From contig CM055100.1 of NCBI GenBank assembly GCA_029204225.1, forward strand, positions 9,865,058 to 9,929,057: a DNA stretch of 64,000 nucleotides, given 5' to 3'. The DNA comes from Diphasiastrum complanatum. Taxonomy: Eukaryota; Streptophyta; Lycopodiopsida; Lycopodiales; Lycopodiaceae. The notes below the pieces were generated by a model. The model made no database searches. It worked only from the letters and a program-made list of their open reading frames with translations, and was not told where the DNA came from. Positions within the stretch are counted from its first letter, which is position 1. Each line of letters starts with the position of its first letter. The translations under genes and the position numbers were made by a program. Of this stretch, positions 33,342 to 44,237 are shown in pieces.

Positions 33342-33354
33342 GGCTCTGATACCA
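33342..33354 (-). promoter_or_regulatory. Nested element primer-binding site (tRNA-iMet)
   Basis: TGGTATCAGAGCC on the minus strand, two bases from the end of the 5' LTR. Confidence 0.92.
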
Positions 33355-33356
33355 CA

Positions 33357-34265
33357 TGTTGCGCCGGCGTCTCAAAGGGCGCTGGGACTTGAGCGGTTTT
33401 CCCAACACGCGCTTAAGTCTAGCATTCATCCATCATGCACTTACGTAAAAGCCAACTCAGAAACGTAACAAGCTTAACCATTCAGACTTAAGAAAACTGG
33501 AATCCCAACCAACCCGAAAGCCAACTCAAAATCCGTCTCCAAAAGGTAACCAAAGGCAAAGACAAGCCACACATGAAACCCAAGGCATAGTGGTCTCCAA
33601 ACTGACCAATTGGCATAGCGGCAAGCCCCATGTCGATGACAGGGACCCTTAGGCGCCAGCGACGCAAAAAGGTTGTAGTAAGGGTCCTTCCACTTGGACC
33701 AGTCCCGGAGGCGAAACTGAAATGGTAATCATCTCCAAGGATCAACTTTATTAGATTTGGAAGAGGTTACATTCATACATAGACTGACCGGTCTCGGGGC
33801 CACCAACACGTGCTGGGCATTGTGCCTGGCTCATGCTGGTAGAGGGAGCTGAGACCTGGCGACTGGATTCCTGGCGCTGGTTGAGCTGCCCAAGTTTCTG
33901 TCTGCCGGACTCCCCCTATAGTTCTGCTGTGATTCGGCGCACCCCCTCTGTTCTGAAACATAGTGCTTTCTGGTAAAGCACGCTTTTTGGGACTTAGTTT
34001 TTATTTTGCTGATTAAGCCTGGCAGAATCAGTCTGGCTCCCAGACATGGGTCCCAGGAGCCGTTCCGGTGGCAGAATCAACTTGCTTCCTGACTAGGCCA
34101 TGACTCGAGCTCCAGAGCTAGCTCATGACTTGTGACTACTTGACTGGCTCACCACAAGTCGGAGGCTCAGTCCTTGACGTTCTAACTTGCTCTGGGACCT
34201 TAGGGAGTGTCACCCCTTAGAGTCTTACAGGGCACGTTGGATGCACCTGAGTCAGCTTTACAACA
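33357..34265 (-). repeat. Nested element 5' LTR
   Basis: 909 bp, equal in length to the 3' LTR and about 98.5% identical by my base-by-base reading. Confidence 0.97.
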
Positions 34266-34270
34266 AGGCA
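34266..34270. other. Target-site duplication of the nested element, right
   Basis: AGGCA, pairing with GGGCA at 28012-28016. Confidence 0.65.
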
Positions 34271-34329
34271 GGTAAAGCTAAACATTTCAGGTATCCAAGA
34301 GCAGATTGTTGCGGTCTTACTGTTGGAGT

Positions 34330-35340
34330 ACTTCCATACTGTGGTTCTCGATATCCCATCTAGGCATACCATTGTTGAATTATCCGAGGGTTGAAATTGC
34401 AAAAAACAGTCTCACGATCCGGTGAATTACACAGATGGCAAACACTGATTTCCATTCATTTTTTCAATTGAGGACACTTGTTCACTGTGTTATTTCCTGT
34501 ACAAATAGAACACCAAACATTTTCCCTGGTAGGGAAAGTCTTTGCAAGCTTTTCAGGTTCCTTGTTTGCATCCCCGTGGAAATTTTCCAATGCTTTGATC
34601 TTCTCATCAAATTGCAACTGCAACTTTTCCATCTGTTTCTGCTGGTTCTTCCCAAGTTTCTCGGACTCATTGAGCATCATTTCTGCAGTAGCATTGGCAT
34701 TCGTTGATGCAATAGTGGTGGATGTCGTAGTAGTCTGCCCTATTGTATAAGGCAACATACTGATATTTGGCTCCTCATCTGAATCTTCATCCTCCTCCCG
34801 AATTGCATCGTCCATAGCATTTTGCAAGAGTGCATACTCATTATGGCGTTTCAACTCACGTCTGATCTGTTTAGGTAGGCCTGACAAAAACCACATAATC
34901 ATGGCATTTTCATTAATCAGCTCAGGTTCACATTCAGATCTAAGACGTTTCACCCGTTCAATGTTATCTCGAATCATTTTCCGCTTTCTCATTTTAATTT
35001 TACTTAAAAGTAGGAAAGGGTCTTCCATAAACTTTCGTGGTTTGAACCGTGTGATCAGGGCTCACTTAACAGCCTCCCAATCTGTACTCTCAATTTCATC
35101 TTGATTATAGTACCAATATTGTGTTGCGCCTGTTAAGGCCATAGGAAACAACTTAAGTTTATCTTGAGAATAAATCTCACCATAGACTTCACAGAATTCA
35201 GCGTAGATGTGAAGAAATCTAACTGGATCTGTTAATCCATTATATTTGGGTAGATCCAATCGGGGTGCTCTTCTAACAATTATTGGATTGACTTCCTGTG
35301 GAGCACCTCCAGGAGCAGCTCCAGAGGCAGCCATCTTCAC
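34330..35340 (-). pseudogene. Outer element gag
   Basis: Starts MKMAASGAAPGGAPQEVNPI at 35340. The capsid part has RRAPRLDLPKYNGLTDPVRF, LFPMALTGATQYWYYN, LITRFKPRKF (after a TGA at 35062) and WFLSGLPKQIRREL. A charged coiled-coil-like stretch follows, then two Cys knuckles, CSICTGNNTVNKC and CHLCNSPDRETVFC (34398-34440), which lack the usual His. A stop and frame change lie between the knuckles. The nested chromovirus sits about 60 bp beyond, separating gag from protease. Confidence 0.85.
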
Positions 35341-36522
35341 AAATTTAGATCAAATAGATAATGAGATTGGATCTAGATTTTTCAAAAAACTTTATCAGAT
35401 TAGATCTACTAGATCTATTCCACTTTTCAAGAATCTGATTCTATATGATGAAAAACTTTTTGAAATTCGATCAATTGATACTTCTCAAAAATGATAAATC
35501 TCTTAGAATCCAAATCAAAACATATCAAATTTGATCCAAATTTTGACAGAGACTTGATCTGAAAATTCAAAAACTAAAAATAGGACTGGCGAAGATTCAC
35601 TAGGCGAAGGTTGTCTCGATGAAGGTTCATCAGTGCTATTTTGGGAAAAAAAACTCTCTGAACACTTTTCTGGCAATTTCTAGGGAAATAACCTTTGCCA
35701 ACCTCTCAGGTGACGGATCTGACACAGATACAACTATGGAAAATCGGACGAAGGTTTCTGACACAAGAAATTATAGTTTTTGTAGTCTGGCGAAGGTAAA
35801 ATTCAAGAATTTATGTAATCTGATCAAGAAGAATCTTCGTCGAACTCAGAAATAGTATTCTACTATAAATAGAATGTTTTGGAATCTCGACGAAGGTTCT
35901 GGTGAAGGTTCAAGAGTGATACTTGTATTTTTGCAAAAAAAGTGACTTTTTGGCAAAAATATGACAATATGACAACTGATCCTCTAAAAACCTTCGCCGA
36001 CCTAGCAGTAGATAGATCTGAATCACACCTAAGCACAATGAATCGGACAAAGGTTCTTTTTCTGTATTTTTAGGGTTTTGACAGTTTTTTGGTATTTTTT
36101 GAAGGTTTTTCTGATGTTTTTGAAAATCTGTTGATGATTAATCTTCGCCCTTCAAACTGAAGGTTTTGCAAACAAAACTGAAGGTGTTTGCAACTCGGCG
36201 AAGGTTTCCTAAAAGAGGGTAAAAAGTTATCAGCTCTGATGACGCTTTTTGCCTCTTTTTTGACCAATCTGACAGATTTGACCGATTTTTGTTATTTTCT
36301 TTGATATCTCAGATTCAAATGGATCTTAAGATTGGTGATCTGAATAGCTTTCCCTGTTATTAATCAGATTAGACTTTAAACAAGCCAATCCACTCAAATC
36401 AAGCAAAATCAATCCCGAATTAACCCTAAAATGCAGATCTAACACTATTCATGCCACGACAAGATGCCTAATGCAAGCTAACCATCCAACAATCATGCTG
36501 CAAACTGAAAAATTGGCGTAGC
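35341..36522. other. Outer element 5' leader
   Basis: Non-coding, AT-rich, with many copies of (C/T)GGCGAAGGTT(C/T)-type words (for example near 35585, 35790, 35890, 36190), shared with the 3' spacer at 22930-23260. Confidence 0.65.
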
Positions 36523-36540
36523 TCCCCGGCAACGGTGCCA
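36523..36540 (-). promoter_or_regulatory. Outer element primer-binding site (tRNA-Asp type)
   Basis: Minus strand TGGCACCGTTGCCGGGGA, one base different from the common plant gypsy primer site for tRNA-Asp, 4 bp from the 5' LTR. Confidence 0.88.
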
Positions 36541-36544
36541 AAAT

Positions 36545-37343
36545 TGTAGTGGGTTTCTTTCCTTGCCTAACCTGAATCCAAGATCTAGTCAATCTAGCAT
36601 CAAAGAGACGAAGTTAGTTGTCACGCGTAGGTTCGTTCCCATAAGAGCGATAGTTTAGTTCAGATTTCAACATGAATGGAGGATTTACATCTATCTCTAC
36701 ATCCATTAACCCTACTCTTTAACACTACTCATCCTTTAACACTTACAATCCCTTAACACTACACATCCACAACAAAGATAGCTGACTCTTTCTCTCTCTC
36801 CCTTTCTCTCTCATAAAAAGTATAATAACATACAATTCCAATAACACTCAGATCCAACAATTAGTAAAATCCAAATAAGCATGAGAGATGGAGAAAAAGT
36901 GATAGAGAGCAAGGACATTCATCAATCCATTTTTGAAGAGAACCAATCTGCTTTATTGAAATGAGGAAATGAACATCAGGAGCAACTCGAGTTGGTCTCT
37001 TTTTATAGTAGAGAGGAGGACCCTGGCCTCTGAATCCTATTGGTCCAGTCTTTCCTCTCTTTTTATTCAAATTGTGGGAACCATCAAAATTGTGGGAACC
37101 ATTTAAAAAAGTGTGGGAACCATCAAAATTGGAGGGAAACCCAACTTTATTCGCTAATTGGACATTTAGGCCTTGCGACATTAAAAGTTCCGCAAAAAGG
37201 CCTAAAGTCCTTTTATTAACTTTTAACTAATCAATCAAATAATTGTGTGATCATCGCGTTGGACTTACACATGCAGGGTGCCAAATCCCTCTCACTTATT
37301 AACTAGGTTTAGGGTTGCCTTGAGATCCGCAAACCCTCCTACA
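36545..37343 (-). repeat. Outer element 5' LTR
   Basis: 799 bp with intact TGTAG...CTACA termini. It carries an extra internal copy of GTGGGAACCATCAAAATT (37070-37105) absent from the other LTR. Confidence 0.93.
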
Positions 37344-37348
37344 TCCAT
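37344..37348. other. Target-site duplication, right copy
   Basis: TCCAT, identical to 20357-20361. Confidence 0.9.
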
Positions 37349-38042
37349 CTACACATAGACGTAGTCTTGACCATTATGAACATGTTGGATCAAGTTGATG
37401 TAAATAGAGAAAATGAAGAAGATTAAATTTTCCACAGTTTGAACGGTGAGATTAAATTGTTGACGGTTTAATGTAATGGAAAATGTATTGAAAATTTGTA
37501 AAAATATGAGATAACAAAAAACTGAGATGCTAGTAATCAATGCCCAAATGAAACAAACAGAAAGGGGGTGTGGCTGTAGGCAAGCGGCAGGATGTAGGTA
37601 GGCCTAGAAAATCAGCAACCACGTCACCCCAAAGTAGATGGTGATCTGATTGTGGCATAACCTTTCGTAGCTAAATTGCTTCGCTTGACTACTTCGTTGC
37701 TTGTAGTCGAATGACGCTCTCACTCAACGTGTCCACTTCATTTGTGCACTCAACGAAAACACAAACTCATCACCACAAGATATGTAGATAACCCTGGCCT
37801 GATAGCGCGTACGACTAGCATAGATGGCCTTTCTTTGTCAATCGCTAGTGGGTGTCCTTCAAGTTTTCTAGCCTCCAAGGTCTCTTCTCATTTATTATCC
37901 AAATTTGGGTGAGACCCTTTGTCAACCCCTAGGTTTTGTAGGTGGCCTTCATTTTTTCTTGGCACTCCTTTTGGTTTTCCCTTAATTTTTTTCTGATAGC
38001 GTGTACGACTTGGCCTGTTAATTGGTATTTTGCTCTACAGGG
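37349..38042. other. Spacer, no gene recognised
   Basis: AT-rich flank of the outer element. The word TGATAGCG(C/T)GTACGACT occurs twice (37800 and 37994), as ends of a small repeat. Nothing coding is seen. Confidence 0.5.
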
Positions 38043-38441
38043 TTACCAACTTGGTTCGCTTCTACGATCTTTTGATACTGCCCACATTCTACGGTCTTGC
38101 TTTTGCATGACAATTTTTTTTCTTTGATGGCTTGTGGTAGCATTGAACCAAGTGTGATGTAAGTCGTGAAGTAACAACCTGATCCATACAACTTCTTTTG
38201 AAGCTTGACATGCTGCGATGTACTTTGCTTCGGTCGAAGAAAGCGCAACTGATTTCTGCTTCCTTGAGTTATGCGAAATCAATCCCCCTGCCACATAGAA
38301 ACGAAACCCGGAGGTAGATTTTCTAGTAGAGACTGTTCTTCCCCAATCTGAGTCAGAGTAGCCTTGCAGGACGAGTGGGTCCATAACATTTCCATCATAA
38401 CATAAAATGTGATCTAAACTTCTCTGAATATATCTCAACAT
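38043..38441 (-). pseudogene. Ty1/copia RNase H fragment
   Basis: Reads MLRYIQRSLDHILCYDG, GYSDSDWGRTVSTRKSTSGF and [20 protein letters not shown], then leaves copia similarity after LLLHDLHHTW. The RNase H aspartate (YSDSDW) and Glu (TEAKY) are kept. It is truncated on both sides: an unrelated dispersed repeat begins at 38442 and the CDNQSAI part is missing. Confidence 0.88.
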
Positions 38442-38700
38442 TCTAATAGAAAGCTTATGCTAAATATAATCACAGCTTTAAGTGTTCTAAGTGCCCAACA
38501 TGATCTTAAAAATTAATTCATACTCACAAAAACAAGAGTACAGTCCACCGAAGAGATTAGAAATGGTTTGTGTGTGGTATTACTGAAAAATGGATTCAAT
38601 GTGAAGTTTGGTTTTGAAATAGATGGAAAGAGCAGTATGATAGCGAGACTTCTTCAGGCGTCAAAGTTAAAACGTGTAGATCGGGCCTATACTAATGAAT
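38442..38700 (-). repeat. Dispersed repeat shared with 14120-14345
   Basis: The reverse complement of 38445-38690 aligns with 14120-14345 (shared words CACACACAAACCATTTCTAA and CTCTTCGGTGGACT, TATGAATTAATTTTTAAGAT). It abuts the copia RNase H fragment exactly. Confidence 0.7.
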
Positions 38701-41025
38701 CGATTGGGAATACATTCTTCTTTGTGTAAAAAAAATGGAAGTCCAAGCCAATTTCATAAGGCCGGATCCCTAGTGGAAATTTCTCCACTTGACAACTTCC
38801 ACTACAATTCACCACGATGGAGTGCTTTTTTACTCTTTCAACATCAAATGCAAGATTAGATAAGAGTACCCATTTTTTTCCTCCCCTTTATTTATTACAT
38901 GGCCATTCAACTTTTTCAAGAATGCTATAAAAAAACTCCTAATTATTCTAGAATAATTTTGTGCTTGCTCATCTTCTACAATAAATAGATCCAAGTCAAA
39001 TATTTCAACCTTTGTCATGAAAGCCCCCTCATTTGGCTTGAAAGTTAGGCTTTTGGATTGTTCCCCTTCAAGCTCCTCCCATTTTGAAGCCAAAGGTCAT
39101 ATTCCTTAGTATTATTTAGTATGATTGCAAATTCAAATTCAAAGGATTGTATATCTTGAAAAATTTAACCAATTCACTCATTCAACTTTGTCATAATTCT
39201 ACATGGGCTCCTCCCCTCCCACGAAACCTTATGGCATTCCAAGTTACTCTCTTACAAGAATACTCTATGTTTTTCCTACTAGCCTAGGATTTGTTGTGAC
39301 TTTGACTTAAAAAGGCCTAATTATTTGCAAATAGATAGCTTGAGTGAATAATACATAAAGTCTCTCACAAGCTACAACTTTCAACTACTCTACTTGCTTT
39401 GATCAAGAAAAATCTCTTCTAAATGTAGTTACATGAAAAACTTTTAAGCTAAAGCTCATTGATGGCAACCTAATATTCAACTTGTCGCTTCCTACAAAAA
39501 GGTTTACTTCAGTCTCCATGGGCCCAAAATCTACTTTGAAATCATGAACCACAAATGGAATTGGAAATATTATGCCCAAACTTGGAAGGACATTTTTTTC
39601 AAATTTTAGTAATCGATTGCCAAATTTGCGTACATGGCTTACAAATTTCTCACTCTCTCTACAACAAATGGTTTATCTAGCGAACTTTGCACTTGGCAAA
39701 CCAATTGGAATATTAAATGCCATGCGCACAAGCTTTAAATCCTAGGTGCCCGTCCGACTTAATGTGGTTCGTTGGATGGGTCATTGGATGGGCACTTGGC
39801 GTTGGATGGGCACTTGGCATTTAAAGCCTATGCAAGACCTAGTAAAAGGCCTAAAATCATGGCAATGTGAATTGTCACACTTAATGTGGGCCGTTGAATG
39901 GCCACCTTACATTCAAAGCATGGCAACACCTAGTAAAAACCGTAAAATCATGGCAAGGCCATTAGGCTGAGCCACAATTGAAATTCCATTGAACCAACTA
40001 CAAAGATCACTCACTACAAGGACCTTTGCCAAGCATATAAAAGATGGTGAGTAAAACTTGAAGTTCCCTATAAGACATGCATAGTGATATTAAAGTGTCC
40101 AAACTTCACATTGCCAAAGCTATGTGTACATCTATCAAGAGAAGTGTAAAAACGTAAAAACCGCTAGTGTCCATAGCCCATTCCATTCATTGCATCATGC
40201 ATGCACCTTCGAAAAGAAATTTATACACGACGTACACATTGAACAGTGACAGAATCAAAATTGCACCCCTTCATTGGAAATTCTAGAGATGAACAGAAAA
40301 CAAATTGCATGATAGGTTCGGTTGATTACAATAAAGAAAATTGCTTGATCATCTAATTTGAGAAAAGCATGACTCATGACCCATGCACGGTGCATCGAAC
40401 TTCCTTTGAATGTCAAAGCACCCGGTAGCAATCCCCATTCATTCGTTGCATGATCAAGGAAAGCGTTCACCTTTTAACACTTACTTTATGTGATGGGTTG
40501 CGGGCAGTTGAGGCTTTCTCTGCCTATCTTTTTTAGTCTGCTTGATAAGCAAAATAAATAGCACATATTTCTTATGATAATTTCATTTTCCAAATACAAT
40601 TTCATTTTTTTAGTTTGCTTAATATGCAAAATAAACAGCACGTATTTCTTATGATGATTTCATTTTCCAAATGCAAATTCAGTATCATAGTGGTCATGCA
40701 AAAAAAAAACAATTGTACCCACCCACTGCGATCTGCAATGTGCATGATGCCACACATCTATGCTAGCCATTTATGTATTAAGGAACTAGTCAAGCAGATG
40801 ACATCTTGCCCATTAAAGACTCATAGGTGAGGCATGGAGACTCATAGGCAAGGCCTGGAGGGGCCGAGACTATGATTCTTTACCTGGCAGAATGTCATCT
40901 ATCAGGCACATTCCATTGCATAAAAGTTAGTGGCTGCTTTTTCACATAATCTTGCATTTGAGAAAATTGAAACTTTTTCACAAGACGATTATGAAGCAAA
41001 TTTGCATCTTGAAAACAGTGGGTGA

Positions 41026-41260
41026 CCCCTTGTGCTTCTTAAAATATGGGCAAAAAATTTATCAACTATCCTCAATGTGGGGTGGAAGGCCCTGACCGAG
41101 GGCCTTCCTTCCAGGGAGGGCCCTTGCCTGAGGGCGGGAGGTGGCCCCTTGTGCTTTTTAAAATATGGGCAAAAAATTTATCAACTATCCTTTATGTATG
41201 GTGGAAGGCCCTGACCGAGGGGCTTCCTTGCAAGGAGGGCCCGTGCCCGAGGGCAGGGCC
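41026..41260 (+). repeat. Two-copy 116-bp tandem repeat
   Basis: Each copy holds CCCCTTGTGCTT(C/T)TTAAAAT, ATGGGCAAAAAATTTATC and a GC-rich end GGCCCTGACCGAGGG(C/G)CTTCC...GAGGGC(G/A)GG that can form stems. Confidence 0.8.
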
Positions 41261-41319
41261 CCGACCTGCAAGGCAAGCTCGAGGTCCTCAAGCCTTCCAC
41301 AATGTAATGCCAAATGAGA

Positions 41320-41470
41320 AGGTAGAGAGAGAACGCACATTTTTTAAGAGAGAGAGCATACATTCTGTAAAGAGAGAACAAACATTTTGTAGAGAGAGGA
41401 GAGAGAACACACATTCCATAGAGAGAGAGAGAGAGAGAATGCACATTGTAGAGAGAGAATGACAAATTTC
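41320..41470 (+). repeat. GA-rich minisatellite
   Basis: About five irregular units of GAGAGAGA(A)..CACATT(C/T) with spacing near 30 bp. Confidence 0.7.
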
Positions 41471-43420
41471 GGAGGAGAGAGAGAGGTGGATGGATATTCT
41501 GCTCATGGAGTTGCTTTCAAAATATAAAGCAAACCTGAGCACTTGGCATTACGTGGGGGGGAAGGACCTCCCTCGAGGGCGTTCTGCCTTGGGAGGGCCC
41601 AATGCCCGAGGGCGGGAGCCTAAGGGCTTGTGCCCGAGCAGCGGCGCCACCTGAGCCTTGCCCGACGCCGTTCCTAGGCCTCCCGGTGCCCCACCCTGTG
41701 CTGCCCGGCGCCCACCCTGCCGCCGCCCGCGAAACTCAGCCGCACCCCCTCATTCTTTATGGGCACATGTTAAATTTTTGGCTGCTGCCACATGGCACAA
41801 TGACACTGGGCTGGGGCCAAAATCCACGGGAGTGCATTGAAGGCTCAACAGGGGAGGTAATTACAAAATACAAGGGAAACTTGAGCACTCGACATTAACT
41901 ACTATGTGAGGATGCACAAGCTTGAGCCTAAGTAATTGAGAGCTTTGTGCTTGTCCTACTCCACCGCCCAGTGCGTTCTGCGTGCCAACCATGTGAGGAT
42001 GCACAAGCTCTCAGCCTAAGTAATTGAGAGCTTTGTGGCTTGTCCTACTCGACCGACCCCGTTAAATATGCTCATTCTGGTGAATGGAAGGTGCCACCAG
42101 CAGCCAGCTGCTTTGACATTCACAGTAATTCGGAGCCATGTGGCTTGTCCGACTCAACTACCCACTACGTTCTGCACGCTACGCTGATGAGAACAGTGAG
42201 GATCTGAGAACGGCCCTCGTCGCTCATTAGGTGAATGGAAGAGAACCTGCCACCATCTGTTTTGGCATTCCGTTCAAGTCCGGGAACGGTTCCTTTAATC
42301 ATTCGGCAATACGGCACTGCCAGTGTGCCACCAGCTGCTTTGACATTAAAACTAAGTCCGAGAAGAACGGCCAATTAGGTGATAGTACAGTGACACATTC
42401 CTAGTATGTAGCATTAACCGATACAGAAGTTAGAAAATTGCAGTCTGCCACCAGCAGCTACTTTGAGCTTTGACATTCAAAGTAAACAATCTCGAGCAGC
42501 ATTCTGGAAACCAAAAAGGTTTCCCTCCAAAAATAGATATGTGAAAAAGTTCTACGGGGTCTATTGAGTGACAAGCTCTTACTTGTCGGTTTTTCTTATA
42601 AAACCCAAGATTTATGACATAGAAAATCCTGTACAATTTTTGCCATGCCGGTTTTGAGAAAAGATGCCGGTTCCATTCTTGAACCATGCCGGCTTTCCTG
42701 AACATTGAATTATCTGGAGCCATGTGCCAACTACCCTCGGGATTTACTTTAAACTTCAAGGCATCTGATGGCAGCATATTTAATCGGTAGCATGCAGACG
42801 CAGTGGGTTAGTGTTTGGGAAAGCTGACATCTTTTGAGAATGGAGTCGGCATCTTTCGTCGAAAATCGATTAAAAAAAACTTACAAGAAGTTGACTTTCA
42901 AAAATCAGTAACTTTTTTTAAATGCAAGAAATTTTATATGAAATTTCTGTATACTGAAGCAAGGAGATCTTTACAAAACTTGGCATACATAGGTTTATCA
43001 AGTTAATAAAATAAATTATGAATGTAGATATGTAGTATTTTACAGGCAAAACTTATGAGATGCAGGATTTGAAAGGTGAAAATTTTCAAAAACCAATAAC
43101 TAAAAAAAAATTGCTAAAAATTGGAGGGAAATGCCAAAGAGGTTTGTCGAACACTGTAGTGGGTGGTCGAGTTGGACAAGCTAGAGGGAAATCATCAGCT
43201 AATGTGCACAAACGTATATGTCTATCCAGAGAAGAGTAAAAACGTAAAAACCATTAGTGTCCACGGCCCATTCCTTTCATCATGCACCTACACCTTCTAG
43301 AAGAGATTTATGAACCACGTAATGCCTTGTGCTCAGGTGTCCTTTGTATTTTGGGACCACCTCCAGGAGCATAATGTCCATCCAATTTTCTCTCTCTTAG
43401 AAATCTCTTAGGAATCTGTC

Positions 43421-43562
43421 ATTCTCTCTCCTCTCTCCGGTGGAATTCACTTTCTCTCTCCTCTCTCCGGTGGAATGCACGTTCTCTCTCCTCTCTCCGA
43501 TGGAATGCACGTTCTCTCTCCTCCCTCCGGTGGAATGCACGTTCTCTCTCCGGTGGAATGCA
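43421..43562 (+). repeat. 29-30-bp minisatellite
   Basis: Five units of TTCTCTCTCCTCTCTCCGG plus TGGAATGCACG, with few differences; the last unit has an internal deletion. The minus-strand frame encodes repeated FHRREERERA and is not a gene. Confidence 0.88.
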
Positions 43563-43639
43563 TGTGCTATGTGGCAGCCTGTCATTGGCTGTCCACATCC
43601 ACGTTCCACCACAAATGTAAAAAAATTTGCAAATAAAAA

Positions 43640-43795
43640 AAAACGGCAAAAAATCGAAAAAAAAAAAAAGTAGTCCATGCGTACGGCCGTACGGTACTGT
43701 ACGGCAAAAAAACGAAAAAAAAAAAAAAGAACTGGTCCACGCGTACGGCCGTACAGACGTACCGTACGGCCAAAAAGTGGAAAAAAAAAAGAAAA
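43640..43795 (+). repeat. Palindrome-bearing repeat in poly(A) runs
   Basis: Two units of about 60 bp: A-rich run, (A/C)TGGTCCA(T/C)GCGTACGG, then GTACGGC. The first holds the 14-bp palindrome CGTACGGCCGTACG (43680-43693), the second a 12-bp version (43743-43754). Confidence 0.85.
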
Positions 43796-44219
43796 GAAAC
43801 TTCGCACAATGGCATTACGTAGGGGAAGGCCCGAAGCCCTCGGGCCTTCCTTGCTGGTCGGGGCCTGCCCTCGAGCTCCCGCCCTCGGGCAAGGGCCCTC
43901 CCAACAAGGAATGCCCTCAGGCAGGGCCTTCCCCCCCACGTACACACTTCACATTGACAAAATTAAAATCTCTATCATCATCCCGTCATTGAGTGCTCAA
44001 AAACTTGTTGCTACTTAACGTACAAAATATTGCTCAAATTTGAAGTTTCTTTCAAAATCTTGGAGTTTTTTTTTGTTTGTTTGTGTGTGTTGGGGGGGAG
44101 CGTGAATTTGATAATGGGCTATTGTTTGAAGGGCGATTATCTATATGTAGGGCTGTGGACTGTACAGATTAGCCATTTGCGGGTTGCTTATGTTATTTGA
44201 CCCGCCAGATGCTTAGCAT

Positions 44220-44237
44220 TGGTGCCTCTGCCGGGAG
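44220..44237 (+). promoter_or_regulatory. Degenerate gypsy primer-binding site
   Basis: TGGTGCCTCTGCCGGGAG resembles the tRNA-Asp type site TGGCGCCGTTGCCGGGGA and lies about 1.1 kb upstream of a gypsy gag on the same strand, after GCTTAGCA, a possible LTR end. The LTR itself could not be delimited. Confidence 0.45.

Larger units (their letters stand above)
28017..34265 (-). mobile_element. Nested Ty3/gypsy chromovirus lacking gag
   Basis: 6,249 bp with two 909-bp LTRs (TGTTG...CAACA) that differ at about 14 positions, nearly all transitions (about 98.5% identity), so it is much younger than its host element. On the minus strand: 5' LTR, tRNA-iMet primer site, a roughly 700-bp non-coding leader, protease, RT, RNase H, integrase with chromodomain, polypurine tract, 3' LTR. 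No gag or CCHC knuckle is found between primer site and protease. One stop and three frameshifts break pol. Confidence 0.95.
20362..37343 (-). mobile_element. Ty3/gypsy retrotransposon with extra 3' ORF (outer element)
   Basis: Bounded by LTRs with TGTAG...CTACA termini and a perfect 5-bp TCCAT duplication. On the minus strand the order is 5' LTR (36545-37343), tRNA-Asp-like primer site, gag, protease, RT, RNase H, integrase, an extra ORF, polypurine tract and 3' LTR (20362-21130). RT-RNase H-integrase order makes it Ty3/gypsy; no chromodomain is seen, and the primer-site type and long 3' region resemble the Tat/Athila branch. Without the nested 6.25-kb element it is about 10.7 kb. Stops, frameshifts and lost catalytic residues show it is dead. 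Confidence 0.93.
38701..44219. other. Gene-less repeat region
   Basis: No gene is recognised; the frame at 38830-39093 (-, 87 codons) and others have no known motif. It contains: a partial tandem duplication with TTGGATGGGCACTTGGC and CCTAGTAAAA...CTAAAATCATGGC (39759-39965); a block at 40240-40480 recurring inverted at 52635-52975; 40120-40240 recurring at 43200-43325; a two-copy 116-bp repeat (41026-41260); and four or more TGCCACCAGC...CTTTGACATT copies (42089-42480). Minisatellites at 41320-41470, 43421-43562 and 43640-43795 are listed separately. Confidence 0.6.

Noticed and set aside
43421-43562. CRISPR-like array
   Set aside because: Units are contiguous without unique spacers, and the DNA is plant nuclear.
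43419-43945. Open frames of 76-182 codons with FHRREERERA repeats
   Set aside because: These are translations of the 29-30-bp minisatellite and adjoining poly(A) runs.
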